Positions 37,560 through 50,779 of a DNA stretch of 64,000 bases are shown here, one piece after another. The position numbers were made by a program, and so were the translations under genes. The DNA is from Atopsyche davidsoni (Eukaryota > Arthropoda > Insecta > Trichoptera > Hydrobiosidae), in NCBI GenBank assembly GCA_022113835.1, contig JAILWY010000027.1, positions 6,760,501 to 6,824,500 on the forward strand. Reading direction: 5' to 3'. Each line of letters starts with the position of its first letter. Positions within the stretch are counted from its first letter, which is position 1. The notes below the pieces were generated by a model. It saw only the letters and a program-made list of their open reading frames with translations, searched no databases and was not told the origin of the DNA.

Positions 37560-37960
37560 GACATGGGCGCATTACGAATGCAGCAGCCGCGTGCAGCCGA
37601 ACTGTATATAAATAATACCCATTCGGGGCACACGACGCCGAGGGGCTCACCTGCGAGCGGAGCCTCGTGAGGGGTATCGCGGGGGTCCGCACCACCCGAG
37701 GCCTGCTCCGGGAACAAACGGCCGACATAAATTTGTTCTATCACCCGCCGGCAGGGGCGCTTTAGCGAGCGGCCATCTTGATATCAATATGTAGTATTTA
37801 CGGAGGACCAAAGGTGATTTGTCGGGCGCGGGGAGGCGCGGGGCGCGGGGCGCGGCCACATGCTCTCAAAGTTCGTGAAAGGATCTCGAAATTTCTTTGC
37901 ATTACTCACGGAGGGGACAACGACTGCCACTCGACGTCAGAGCTCCAAGAAAAATTCATT
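37560..37960 (-). other. GC-rich island with possible minus-strand first exon
   Basis: Very CpG-rich at 37620-37860, with GGCCATCTTG (YY1/Pho-like, 37771). On the minus strand an ATG at 37728 opens 26 codons (MSAVCSRSRPRVVRTPAIPL...) that end in CGCAG before GTGAGCCC, a strong donor (exon side 37651, intron starts 37650). The composition of the frame is basic and GC-driven, so it may be chance. Confidence 0.3.
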
Positions 37961-38689
37961 AAAAAATGCTTTTAAGAATGTCAGCTGCTGCCGTATTTAG
38001 ATACAAAAAAAAAACTTCACTGTACCTCGTTTTACGTGTAAACGTTCATTTATTATAAAACATACGAAACATTGGAATAAAAACAAAATAAGATTAATTT
38101 TTTAAAAACAGTTTTAATTATTGTCGAATTGCAAACACTTTTAATACAGTTGATTGATCAAGTCAAGTGTCAATATATTTTGTAAATGAATTAATGAAGC
38201 CTATTTATATCTGTTATAAAAGATGGCGTAATGTATTTGATAAATACGTGATCGTGATCATATGTCAAAATTTTGAGAAATAGAAAATTGTCTCATTGTT
38301 CATAAACCAATTATGAAAGTGCATTGTAAAAGATAAAGTGAACTTTAAAATTATTGCTGAATATATAAAGTTATTGTTTTTTCTAAAATGTTACTTTATG
38401 CTATTTCAACATTAATAAACGTGGATAACGTCAAAATAAATTCACAGATGATACAATTTTATTTTTAGAATTCCCAAAATATTTTATAGTATGTTACATG
38501 TATTTTTTAATTTATTTTTCGTAGTAAAAGCAACACAGTAATAATAGTCGTTCAGATAATTTATACAAATTGTTGATATATTTATTTTTTTTAAATTTAA
38601 TTTATAGATGTAGTTATAGAAAAAAGGGAGTCTAGCCTAGTGTTTAATTTTTTAACATTTTTTTTTGTATAAGAGCCACTGTGCAAAAT

Positions 38690-39000
38690 GCATCTTATCC
38701 GGCGAGCTTAGGACGGCTGATATTTTCTGCGGCAGTTTCATAAATATGGATCTTCCATCCTCTCCCCATATTGATCAGCGCTAGGAGAGGAGCTTTCGGA
38801 GGCTGCGACTGCTTTCTCCAGCGTAGCGGCGCCCTGGGAATACGACTGACCGGAGGAGAATGCGGGGATGAGCCCGCGGAGGTACCTGCCGCCGTGCAGT
38901 GCTCCGTACATAAAGATACCCGCGCCGGGGCCCGAGAGGAAATAAGACAAGATAACTTCCCCACAAATAGCTCCGAGACTGCCGCCTCTCTAGTGCAACG
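38690..39000. other. GC-rich island
   Basis: CpG-rich block with overlapping open frames on both strands, none recognised. Candidate regulatory DNA. Confidence 0.4.
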
Positions 39001-41759
39001 GAAATAAACCGAGAAAGTATATTTTTGTTCACTAGCTTTCTGGTATACGGGAGGATAATCTCATAAGCCTAAAGACGTAGTGTGTCCAAAAGTGGACCGA
39101 TTTTATGTTTTGCGAAGGTTTTTTTTACTCTTTCCGAATATATACACTCGAAGGTCCATAAAAGTGCACATCCATATGTTTATAATGCCGTGAGTATGGC
39201 TTGTTTTATTTAGTTAGCGCATTCTCATTTTATTTAACCGTGATATAATTTGAACACTTTGTTTATAAATTCACATGAAGTTATTGCCTAAATTGAGCAA
39301 ATACTAGACACAAAATTCGTTTTTTATTGACAAAACTAGCATAACTCTGTGCAATTTTATTATATTACTGCCTAATTTAAAAAATATATAAACAATCCGA
39401 CATTTCAAATATATCATTAATATAAACACATAAAAATGTAACAACTAAGAGAGTAAATGCTAACTTTTTTTAAATCTGCGGATTGATTATTATAACTATA
39501 ATATTTAAATTTTATAAACAATAACTTTATTTAGTAAAAAACGTAATAAATTAAAAATTAAAAATCAAATTTGTTTATAAGAGAATATTTTAACTTTTCA
39601 ATATTACTATTAATTAAAAAAACTACTAGTTGTAAACTTTGGGCTTAAATATGGTATTAATTTTAAAAATAGCCATTAGTAAAGATGCAAAAATGAATAA
39701 TTAGGTTCATTAATACAAAATTATTTTATCGATGCAAGTAAATTACTTTAATTAAATTTATTAAAATTCCACATTGCAGTATTTTTTAAATATGCAATAG
39801 ATAAATTTTCTTTCGCGTGATGAACTCTTTAAACCAATTCTTATTATTTAAATACCTACTTTAATAGGTACATGCTTTAATGTAAAATGTACTAACTTCT
39901 TACAATATACTAACTTTTAAATAATATTTTATTGTTGTAAAATAATATAGAAAAGAAATATACACGATAATAAAAAAAATACAAGCTACTCTACATTCGT
40001 ATTGTTAGATTCAAAGGGTTCAATTTATCTGAACCTACACGTCAGCAAAGTTTTTTTGTTTTTAAGTCCGTTACAGAATGTCTGGGTGAGTTATTTCATA
40101 GATTTGTTTATTTCGGTATTGTTATCTTAACAATTCTCGCAGCTCAGTCGTAACTCGGAAATCTTTGAGAAAGGAGTTCATTGTTCTGTTTACAGCTATT
40201 AACGAAGTTGGCTTTTTTTCCAGCGGGCGATATGGAAATAAGCCAACTGTAACTGAACACATTTAAACCCGAGACTCAATAGGTTTTTTCTAGAATCGTG
40301 ACTGATGTGGAAATAATAAATTTCAGTTTGTTACGGAGTCCTATTTATCTTAACAAAATATGCTTTCAGCTAATCAATATTCAGTTTAACACAAAAAAAC
40401 ACAAACATATGAGTACGTTATTAAAAACCAAATCTTATAAAGTCCGTGGATTACGACAATATATAGCTACAGTTTTATTTCTTTAGAATTTATAAGGGAT
40501 GTATTATTATATTTATTAAAAATAGTTCATTACTAAATATTTTTGGAAATTGTGTTAGCGCATGAAACACTAACGTGTATCTACTTTGTTTAAATTAAAA
40601 TAAAACCTTGTTGCATTAGTTTGCGATTATCATATATAAAATAAAGATAGAACTGCAGACCTTTGCGTTAAAATACAATGATCTAACCACTGATTCAACA
40701 AGCTAATAAATAATAAATATTTACCTATATTTCATTTAAAATTACATGAATTTAATTCTTAAGGTTTATATAAACTCGATTCGTCAGGTGATACATGAAA
40801 AATTTTTGTGTTACTGAGGTGATGGCACAAATATTACTAAAAGTATTTATTTTTATGTAAAAAAATTATGCACGATTTTAACATTTATAATATAAATAAT
40901 GTAAGTATAAGTAAAAGAAAATAGAGTAGTATTCTCACCTTTTTTATTTGTAAGCTCTTGTATATTTAACTAAACACAACATAGCACTTCTCTGATCAAA
41001 TGTTTTTCTGAATTCTTAGATTCCTGTTATACTATTACCAATACGAGGCTTTGTTGAAGGCAGACGATTTCTAAAATTATAAAAAAGAGGCGTACGTGAT
41101 TTAAAATGGTAGAAAAAATCTTCCTTTTAAAGCAGATTTTTTTATTTTGCAACATACTGCTCTCTCTTTTGAACAGACAAAAGTTTGCTGGCAAAAAAAG
41201 AGAAAGCGTATTTTCAAACAGTTATACAAAAGGACGTTTTGAGCTTAGGTTTCTATTGTTAATATTTAAGCCAATGACATTCAAGACCCTATGGTCGGCC
41301 ATGTTGTTTTTTTTATTATTATTTTATACTAGACCGACAGAAGTGCTTAAAACGAAAAAATAATATTTTATTTACTACTACAATTTGCATGTGTTATATT
41401 TAAGTAATAATTTTATTAATTAAATGCAATAGTTGGTTATATTTAAAAATATATTCAAGCATGCTAAATAAATTTGATTTTAGTATAGTTTTCATACGAA
41501 TATTTAAAAACAATATTGACATGAAACTATTTATGGTTTTATGATAATAAAATAAATGTTATAGTGATATATTAAATTTAATATTAATAATTAATAAATT
41601 GTTTACAATAAAAATTTTGCAATATTTTGTGTGCTTTTAAAAATAATAAATCACTCATCTGACAAATATATTTTTTTAAACGTAAATAAAAAAAAAATCC
41701 TCAAATATTTTTCTTTAAATAAAAATCAGGGCAAGATAGATTGAAGATTCGCATCTCTG
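39001..41759. other. AT-rich stretch
   Basis: A long A/T-rich desert with one SINE-like piece at 40640. The 85-codon frame at 41106-41363 is hydrophobic and low-complexity and has no motif. Confidence 0.5.
40640..40711 (-). repeat. Decayed tRNA-derived SINE-like fragment
   Basis: On the minus strand AATCAGTGGTTAGATCATTG is followed by TTTTAACGCAAAGGTC and GCAGTTCTATC. This is the order A-box, anticodon arm, degenerate B-box seen in tRNA genes (Lys-like). Acceptor pairing is lost. Confidence 0.4.
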
Positions 41760-41799
41760 TCATAGAAAATAGGTAGCTCTACTGAATCCCTGAAATGAC

Positions 41800-42065
41800 A
41801 CTATAGAGTTGGTATTGATCGACGGCAAGCCAGACAAGGCGGGCTGCTCCAGCATACAAGCCGAGGCGAGGGGCTGCAACCAGCGCAGCCTCGCGCTGAA
41901 GCCTTCCCACCGTACCTGGCAACGCCATCTTGCGGCGGCGGCACGAGGCAGTCGAATTAAAATCCGCGACGAGAAAAACAAAAAACCAAACAACCGCCAA
42001 AGCTCACCCCCGAATCCGTGCAATGCAATATTTTGTTATTTACTCGACGTGTGTTTTCAAATTGT
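41800..42065 (+). other. GC-rich island grading into a possible 5' UTR exon
   Basis: The GC-rich part (41820-41945) has AACGCCATCTTGC, a YY1-like promoter motif (41921). It is followed by an A/C-rich leader-like segment with no ATG until 42022. It ends at a strong donor GTAAGTGAG (intron starting 42066). An AGTCG initiator-like sequence is at 41950. This resembles a TATA-less first exon, but the start site is not certain. Confidence 0.3.
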
Positions 42066-42659
42066 GTAAGTGAGTTATAATAAGATGTCGTCGTCGCGGG
42101 GTCGACGCTTCGGACTCATCTCGTCGGTGTGTTGGTTTTGTTCTCCTGTCTGTAGAACCGCATCGGTTTCGAGATTCGTGCGTAGGAATGTATAGTTAAT
42201 CGCGGCCTCGATTTCACTCCCCGGTGTAGGCTTTCGAGAGATTAAGCATGCAATCGAGGGTTGGTAATTGACGCGTACGAAAAAAATACTTTATGCAATA
42301 ATATTCTATAAATTTAATTTTTGAATTAAAATTGGTTAAAATCATTGATTTATTAAAAATTGTATTTGTCAAAACTGTTTTTTTTTTAAATTAAATTTAA
42401 CAATACGATATAAAAAAATCATATATTTGTGATTACATAATTTTATCGGGTTAGATTCGAAAATAAAATTTCAGTGTAGTGTCATATTATTTAATTTTTA
42501 TGTAAAATTATGCTAAATTAATTTTATTAGATTTTCTTTTGAATTTTATCAAAACGATTTATGTTTAATAGAAAACTGTAAAAAATTAAGACTGCAAATG
42601 TAGCAATATTAAATTAATTGAATGGTTTTAATGAAACATGAATATTGAAATGATAACTG

Positions 42660-42910
42660 TATCAAACATTTATGGTTATCATTGTAAGGGTTGGCGCAGA
42701 AGCATACCCTTGCGCACAAAATCACGGCGAGATATTTACATCTTTACCTAAACATGGAGGTTCAAGTGACCTCCAGATATCGGCTGGCGGGCTCGATATC
42801 CCATACCTCTCGCCATCCCTCTCCGATAACCGAGCGTCCTTAGCGACCGAGAGAGAGGAGCCTTCGGACCGAATCCGCATTCGAGGCAGCCAACTTGAAC
42901 TGTTTTATTT
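42660..42910. other. GC-rich island
   Basis: Short block with one 80-codon frame (42672-42914) without a recognised motif. Confidence 0.35.
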
Positions 42911-42932
42911 ATGACTATTTGACGCGAGCGAA

Positions 42933-43117
42933 TGTTGCACGATGCTCCCAGAAAACAAATCGCAAAATTAAAACCGACAAAAAATAAAAATACATTCTTT
43001 CACAATAATTATTTTTTAACAAAACATTATATAAGTGTGTTTTGATCGAAAGCTTTCGGGCCGTGTGCGTTAGCGGGAGATGATATTTTATATAAATTTT
43101 TGGAGCATCGTGCAACA
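42933..43117. repeat. Small inverted-repeat element (MITE-like)
   Basis: TGTTGCACGATGCTCC (42933-42948) and its exact reverse complement (43102-43117) bound 185 bp of AT-rich DNA. A perfect 16-base pair at this spacing is unlikely by chance. It fits a small DNA transposon or a hairpin; no second copy was noticed in the window. Confidence 0.5.
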
Positions 43118-43129
43118 TCGGCTAGAAAA

Positions 43130-43480
43130 TTAAAGAAGTTTGCCGTTTCACCGCGCGATGTCGCTAACGTTCAGGCGCGCACGAAGCGGAAACTCCGCCG
43201 GCGGAAATGAGAATCTCCGCCCGGCAGCGAGCAATATCCTCCAGAGACGATTTCCGGTCTCGGCAGCGTCATATTAAGCGTCTGGATCTGATGCATTCCG
43301 GTATTTTTTCCGCCTTTCCCGGGGGTCGGCGTCCCGCCCCGGCGCTCCACCCCCGGGGCTTATCAGGGAATCTTTGATTAGCTAACGGAACGGAGCGCGC
43401 CTCGAGGTTCTCTCTCTGGGAACTCTGCTGCATGATTAATGAGCATGATTCGGTTCGATTCACTTTTTGTTATGTAGCAC
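43130..43480. other. GC-rich island
   Basis: CpG-rich block directly after the inverted-repeat element. The minus-strand frame at 43269-43463 is not recognised. Confidence 0.4.
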
Positions 43481-44500
43481 CGTGCTTGATAACATATAGC
43501 ACGTATTTTTGGCACGCAATGATTAAAATATTATAATCGGAGGAAAAATATGATTTAGGTATAAATTTGTAAAGTATACCATGATTCCATACAAAATCGT
43601 GGATCAATAATAAATTTAATATGTATTACATACCTATTAAAAATTTATATTCACAAATACTTTTTATAAAAATAAACTTATAATATACAATATTATATAA
43701 AAATACACTAATTAACTAGTCAATAAAAAAAAATAGTTATCGCTTGCAATAAAATCTAATGGTTGTAGAAAAAGCATATAATGTTAAAAAAAAAAATAGA
43801 ATAACAATATTTTTTTTATATCATAACAAAACATTAGGCGCTTTGATGCAAAAGTAAACCCTATTTTTTTTAAATCTTCTTGCAGTCTCCTTGAAATAAA
43901 TATTAAATTTAAAAACGTACGTGAAATATGTTTTTACCATAGCTGCATAATTTAAAATTAAAATTCTAATTGCTTGATGAAACCCGTGTTCTGAAAACTA
44001 AATTTAATTATTGTTAAGTAAATTATTAAGTATTTTAATAATACACACAATTAAAAATAATGTTCGCAGATACGCTCGGTTTACTTTGTTTCTCAGAGGT
44101 CATTAGAACTTGAAACCGGTTTGTACTCAACAATATTTGAATTTAATTCAACAAGGGTTGATTTAAAATGTTTTGATAAATATCTACCCGCGTACCTGTG
44201 ATAAATTAAGGCCAGGTAAGTCTGTATTTATGATTATTAAACTCGGATGCGAGTCCTGCTTTTTTATTATGCACGGAGTGCTTATATTTAATTGTATGTG
44301 CTTGGTGTACTTTTTCAGAGTATTTTTTAATAAAAAATATATATTAAGTAGTGGAAGCTTCCAATAAATTTCCCAGCGGAAAACATGTTTTTAAATCGCT
44401 TTCAACAATATATGAAAAAACAAGTTTATATTTGAATTTCATATTTGATACAAAATGAGGTATTTTCTACGCAAACACGCTGATATCCATAAGGAAGTCG
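43481..44500. other. AT-rich stretch
   Basis: No supported feature; short random frames only. Confidence 0.5.
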
Positions 44501-44660
44501 GGTCCGTATGTCCTTTATATGAATTTTGTTCTCTACCAAACTTTGTCGCTCTGTGAAATGTCCCCCGCCCGAGAGGCGAGTTTGGCTTGAGTGCCGGGGG
44601 ACTTACGGCTTTCTGAGTTTAAAGCGAGGCGCGGCCCGTGACGTAAGCGGAGCTTGATCT
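44500..44660. other. Short GC-rich island with hairpin
   Basis: GTCCCCCG (44560-44567) and CGGGGGAC (about 44595-44602) can pair across a loop of about 27 bases. There is no open frame of note. Confidence 0.35.
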
Positions 44661-45339
44661 TTTTGAAAAAATAGCCTAAGATAGGAAGTACTTACTAATG
44701 TAATCAAGAAGATAATATTTCCGACGTGTGGAAATGAATTCAGAATAAATTTTCTTTATGTAACGACTTTTTGACGGTTAGGTTTCCCTCTTGCCTCTCT
44801 GTTTCCGCTAACTAAATATATAAGCTTGCCCATTTAATTATGTTTATTTGGAAATTATTCTGTTGGTAAAATTTTAAAGCGTGGGAGTGATATATTGGCC
44901 GACGCCTCGCAGACTGACCGCGTGAAACAGAACGAAACGAATGCATTTATACACCAAAAGTCAATGCAAGTTATTTTTACTATGGTTTAAGATAAAACAT
45001 TTTACCTAAAATATCAAATTCATGGGTGTAAGCTTTACATAAATGATTCAAAAATATTACTATTAAAAAAATATCATTTTCGATTATACACATAAACTTT
45101 AGCTTAAAATTTTTCTCGAGAAAATCCACAAGATATTCTTAATAACCCCATTCGTATGGATATATTGACTGCACGTCATCGAAGGTAGATAATCTATAAA
45201 GCATTGGTTTTTATGACGCGTACAAAGGTTCGTATTACAAAATCCTAAATAAGATATAAAAATATCCCAGCATCAGAATAGATGAGCCGTAGATTTATGT
45301 GGACATTATATTTTCCTCCAGCCTAATTTTGATAAATCA

Positions 45340-45600
45340 ATAGCGCTGATATGCGGAAGAGCCCGCGGCCTCCCCGGAGACGGCGCGCTCGTCTACTGTC
45401 GAAATTTAGAACACGTCTCTAACAAAAGGTTCATTTTTGTTTAAATATCACGACCGCCCCCTCCCCTGCCCCCCACCCCCTCCCCCTCTCCACCCCGCAC
45501 ACGTGGAGCTCGCGCGGGCTGCAGCCGGGGAGCGCGAGCCTGCAGCCGGGCGCTTCCACTTCGGCTGAGCTTAGGGATACACTCAGTGCAAGAGAAAACA
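45340..45600. other. GC-rich island with C-run tract
   Basis: 45456-45508 is almost all C with single T/A interruptions. On the minus strand it has more than four runs of three or more G with short loops, a quadruplex-forming pattern. The minus frame over it is low-complexity Gly/Glu-rich and not a gene. Confidence 0.5.
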
Positions 45601-46029
45601 TCTGGATAATTGTTTAGTTTTTGAGAGAGTGCTATAATTTTTTTTTTATGACAGTTAGTCATGAGTTTTATAATAATGATTTATAACAGCATTAAACTAA
45701 CTTGAAATTAAAATATTCTAAGAGCACCGAAAATGCAATATTTTATTATTAGAAAAAAATATCTTTAGTACCGTACAAATTAATTTGTTTGAAAAATTAT
45801 AATAAATAAAATTAATAATTTTTTTGGACTTGTTATGAGATTGAGTATGTGTAGAATTCTTTATATTTTGACTATATATATTACTTAGTTTACATACTAA
45901 GTTTATTTTTTAGATAATCATTACTATTTCGCTTAGTAAAAGTCAAAACGAATATTATTAAACAAATACATAAATATATAGCCGAATCATCAAAAGCATT
46001 GAAATATAAATATACATTGTATATCAAAA

Positions 46030-46460
46030 ATTATTTTTGGCTCATGCTGCTGCAAGATATATTAGTCTCAGAGAGAATTATGACGAGTCAAAGCTAGAGC
46101 GGTTAATCGGGGGCGGCTCAGGCTTAAGCTGCCTACACGCACTGCGATTAGACAATAACGTCCGCTTATTTTTAGTTTTTCATAGTTTTGCCAAAAAGAA
46201 GCAAAGTAGACGCCGTTGGCTCGTCGCTGTTCGATTGTCAGCTGTGCTGCAGTTTGTGAAGGCAGCTTTAGACTCATTTAGAAGTCTCCCACGCCTTGCG
46301 GACCAGCTCCAAAATAAAATTCCAAACAGATCGCGCAAGAAGTACTTTATAAGAGCTCAGACATTTACCCTTTTGTTTTTCTGGCCATTTGTATAAAAAG
46401 TTTTCTGATCTCTACCCCCGCCCCCGCCGCCCACAGCCCCTCCCCCCTCGCCCTCTCTAC
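46030..46460. other. GC-rich island with C-run tract at its end
   Basis: The 119-codon frame (46037-46396) lacks a known motif. C runs at 46414-46450 again make a G-quadruplex-prone minus strand, about 950 bp from the similar tract at 45456. Confidence 0.4.
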
Positions 46461-47339
46461 AATGCTGATATTACAGAAACAATATAACTATGGATTATTT
46501 TTGCTTATCTCTAAAAAAAAGTTTCCATGTTGACCGACTCTTACGGCTTATTGGTGCGATTATATTAAAGCCTGAGTGAAATATAACTAAAGTAATTTTA
46601 GAACAATTGTATTTAATATATAATCGAAAAATATTTTAGCCCAATAATTGACGTCAGGTTATTATTTTCGTTTTTGATCTAGCAACGTGTAGGCGATAAT
46701 CACACCACGGCACCCCCGTACTACCCTTGTAAATTTACGCCCGTTTACGTAAATATTATCATATTAACGAAACAGTCTCGAAATGTCACCTCCCTACCCT
46801 TACCATCCCCATAGACTATGCTATATACTGCCAGGAAAGGCCGGGGTGGGTTCATTTGCACCCCTCGTGCAGGCTGCATCCATTTTGCATGCAAGGGCGG
46901 TACAAGACTGGGGGCTTATTATGTTTACTAGCGGTATGCGGTCTAGCGGCTTCAGTAACAACTTTACAAGATAGAGTTACCGGTTTAGGTCTATTATTAA
47001 ATATACTTCGCTAGGAGTTAATGACATAATGTCCTGTCATAGCTAAACCTATTCCACGACAAGATTTGAGAGTTGAATAACAAATATAATAAAGTAAAAA
47101 TAAAAAAAACAAGTTTTAATTAAATTGAAGAAAAGGTCTATTTTAATTATTAAAGAGCAGATGGCTCACAATTCGCAAGAAAACCTTTTGCAAAATTATT
47201 ATAAAAAACGAAAATATATTTTTCCCCACGGCGTCAAACTTATGCAAAAATTGCAAAAAGAAAATTGCGTCTTACTTTAGCTTGTATTTTGCGTGTAATG
47301 AAATTACTTTCTTATTTACTTGTCCCTTCTGGGTAAAAT

Positions 47340-47800
47340 GAAAAAAAAAAAAAGAAAAACACTCCCAAAATCCTTCGCGGGCCGATTCAATCTCTTCTTT
47401 ATTAATATTTCGCCATATCGGAGGGGTCACGCCCAAAAAGAAGGTTATCTGCAAATTAACCCCGCGTGGGTTCTCGAACTCTTCAATCGATACACCGACA
47501 ACAATGCCCGGCGGTGGGAAAACCTCCCCCGGACTCCGAGACGCGCACTCCTGGCAGCGGATCTTTCAGTTTTATATGAATCTGCTTCAGTTGAACCGCT
47601 GCGGAGAAGAAAATGTTTCCAATTTAGAGTAAACGAGAATCCAGTTAGAATGGAAATGACCACTTCGCCGGAGCGCTTCGGTCTGCCAGCCACAGAGGTC
47701 GATGGGAGTCTGGCTTCTTTAATCAGCAGTTACGGCGGCTCGCGTGTTGTGGTCCGCCATTCCGCGGATCCGGCGTTGTTGTCTTAAAAAAACATGGCGT
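47340..47800. other. GC-moderate island with a 155-codon open frame
   Basis: The longest plus-strand frame here (47320-47787) opens at TTG and includes an A-run-encoded Lys stretch; no domain is seen and an antisense frame overlaps. I treat the block as non-coding, perhaps regulatory. Confidence 0.35.
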
Positions 47801-49099
47801 GTGAAGCTCGCCTTTGATTAAGACTAATTAATTCCGTGAGATTAAGCGCGGATGTTTCGTTAATTAAGAGTCTCCGTTTTTATATAAAATTAACTAAATT
47901 GTTTCCGCAAACAGGCGAATCTTTTGGCTGTGTTTTTTTTTTTGTTGTTTTTTCTCGGCTTATTTAGTTTTGCGGAAAAGGGACAGAATTGTGCTGCGGG
48001 ATTTTCTATCTATCTATGAATCTATATAAATCTCCTATAATAAGTAACCCAGATGAAATAGATTCCCTCTGCTGCTCTGTATGTAGGTTGTACTCCTCTA
48101 TAAGGCTCCCCATATTTTCTGATGTGGGTGAGTTACGAAAGTTACTTATTTCTTCATCATCTTCTATTGCTGCTACTTTTTGTGGAGCTTATTTATTTCT
48201 TACGGAATACTGTTTTGTATGTGAACCTTCAAATTCAAACTAGTATAATACTCGTGTAAAAATATATACTTTGCAATAGTTTGCAGAGGATGTAATATTT
48301 TGAACCTCACGAAAATATTACTACATTAAAACATATTTTACGTCGTTCGGTTATACATTAAACTCATTTTATAACATAAAGTATTTTAATGTTGAATTAT
48401 TTATATTTTTTTCAAAAACACATTTTAAATAACCAATTTTTATATCAAAGTATATGTCGTATGGCATGTACCATAATTTTAATACGTTTATGAAAATATA
48501 CAGATATTAAACTAAATAAGAAGAATTAAAGGTTCCGCGTATATAAGTATTGACTTTAAAAAAATACTATGTACTAATGACACCACAGCAAAAAATACAA
48601 ATATGTCCTTTTTAATATACAAAGAGTTTAAATTTCAAACAATTACAACAACAAACTAAAAACCGTTGATAAGGAATTTATGAGTAATTGTGTTTTTTTC
48701 ATTATAATATTTACCCGGTTGTTATATATAAAATTTTGAACAGTAAATGAATTATACACATAAATAAGAAAAGTTGTCTTAAGATGTGTTAACATATGTT
48801 TGAAATAATATTACCACGTGAATACCGATTGCAGAAATTTCATACAAATATTTGTAAGTGAATTCTATCCACGTACTGTTTTCATCGTTCTCCATAAAGG
48901 GTGTTATTTTACTTGTATTTGCAGAAAAATGCTTATTGGAAACACGCACACAGGTACACGTGCCGATCATACCTCGCGATAAAAAGTATTGTTAGATTCC
49001 AAACAAAATTATTCCACCGTGATGAATGTTCGGAGCCAAGCCCGACCCGCGGGAGTGCCACTCCAAGCGCTACGTGAGGAATCTCATACCAAGTTATGA
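47801..49099. other. AT-rich stretch
   Basis: Mainly A/T-rich with an 84-codon frame (47989-48243) that is Ser/Cys-rich and not recognised. No repeat found. Confidence 0.45.
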
Positions 49100-49165
49100 A
49101 CGAGATTTGAACCTCAGGACCCGCTAAGCTCAGTACCAAGTGTGCACTATAAATAAATGCACTTT
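49100..49165 (-). repeat. tRNA-related SINE-like fragment
   Basis: On the minus strand TTGGTACTGAGC is followed by GAGGTTCAAATCTCG, a good B-box with a pairing T stem. The adjacent GC-rich part (49020-49095) may be the SINE body. The 5' end is not clear. Confidence 0.35.
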
Positions 49166-50779
49166 TCAAAACGGGTCTCTTGATATCGTTATAAAATTGT
49201 TAATATTTGTGAAAACCTTTCAGCGTGGTATTTTAAACTATGGAAACTTGATTTACAAACAATTTTTATTTTTATAGAATGTCAACAATTTTATCACTAT
49301 TGAGTATTTTTTATACGAAAGGTACGACAAATCTTTAAAAAATACGAGACACAGGTGGAACGAAATTTATACCCGCTGACTATTTGTCTGGTGGTTTCAT
49401 CTCATTTTTATGATTGCATTCCTTGTTTCATGTGAGAACTGTGCATCTTAAATATATTTTCATAATAAACGGCTATTTGATTTATTTAATATTCAACTAA
49501 TGACATATATCTTAGTATTTTGGATGAACAAAGTATAAAAACTAGTGTACTTAAAATCATCGCAATAACAGGTCTATTTTAAATTTCCGACAAACGTAAA
49601 TGATTTTATTTTTTAATGTTATAATGCATTCAAAGAAATATTAATAAAATTATTAATACTTCAGTAGGTCATTTTTAAAATTGAGTTTTTTTGTAAATTA
49701 ATTATACATTAATCGTGACGAGCTGGGTCCACTTTATAAAAGTGACAATGTACTCAAGTATGTTTAATTAGATTAATTTGAAAATTAAACAATAGTATTT
49801 ACAGAGTAACATTGTAATGGGGTCTTGAGTTTAACATATTTATGAACATAGTCAAATATACGGCACACACACGAAGGTACAGAGACCCACTGTGATTTCA
49901 GGGTTTTCCAACATTTATAAAAAAAAAAACAATGCACATCAGACGCAAAGTTCTTAGAAAATTGTTGATAGCAGATAATGTATTTTTTTTGCAGGCTGCC
50001 ATCCTTCTGAAGGCGTTTGAAAGCCTCACCAGATCTCTGTAATGTTTTTTGCTAGACGTATTCAGAGCACATTCGTAACGATAGCCGCGTTGCCCGTTCT
50101 CAGAATGACCTGAAAAAATCTAGTCTCGAAATATTTTTTATTTGTTCGCCCTCCGCCACTAAAAATCGTATAAAAACGCCTTTGAACACTGACTCTGTAT
50201 TTAGAAGTAACGTTATTTCATGTTACGCTGTTTTAAGTAACGGAACTAATTTTGAGCTACAAATTAAAATAAATTTCCACTTGTCAAGCCGAATAGGTGT
50301 CAGAAATAAGGTTCAGTTCTAAGTCGTGCGTGTTATTATAGGGTTTATATTGATTGATAAGTTTGTGGTGTGTAGGAATATATTGACTTCTATAATTACT
50401 TTCAAATGTTAATGCCCGTCGTAGCTACAAAATTTTACTGAATACTCCATAAATGTCAACGTAAATTAAAAATTGCGTTTTTATATAGTTAACACTTGCT
50501 CGCTTTTTAATATGTATTCCAACACAAAACGAAATGAGTAAGGTTTTTAAATACCAACGCAGAAGTCAAATCAGTTTGTGTTTTTAGATATAAGAAGCTG
50601 CATATTCTGTATATGGGTTAATTTTTATTGCACATATGCGAGACGTTCATTTTGATAAAATACGATAGTTACGTTGGTTGTATTGTATGAGCAATGTTAC
50701 GTTATTGTTGTTCGATATACATTTTGTGTAGATTTGATTGTTTTTGAATCCGATGCAAGTGAAACTGAGTTATCAGTAT

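Noticed and set aside
38320..38345. Possible miR-33 seed (GTGCATTGTA)
   Set aside because: Only the first ten bases match and no complementary star arm is nearby.
47320..47787. 155-codon open frame on +
   Set aside because: TTG start, Lys run from an A tract, no motif and an overlapping antisense frame. Kept only as part of an island.
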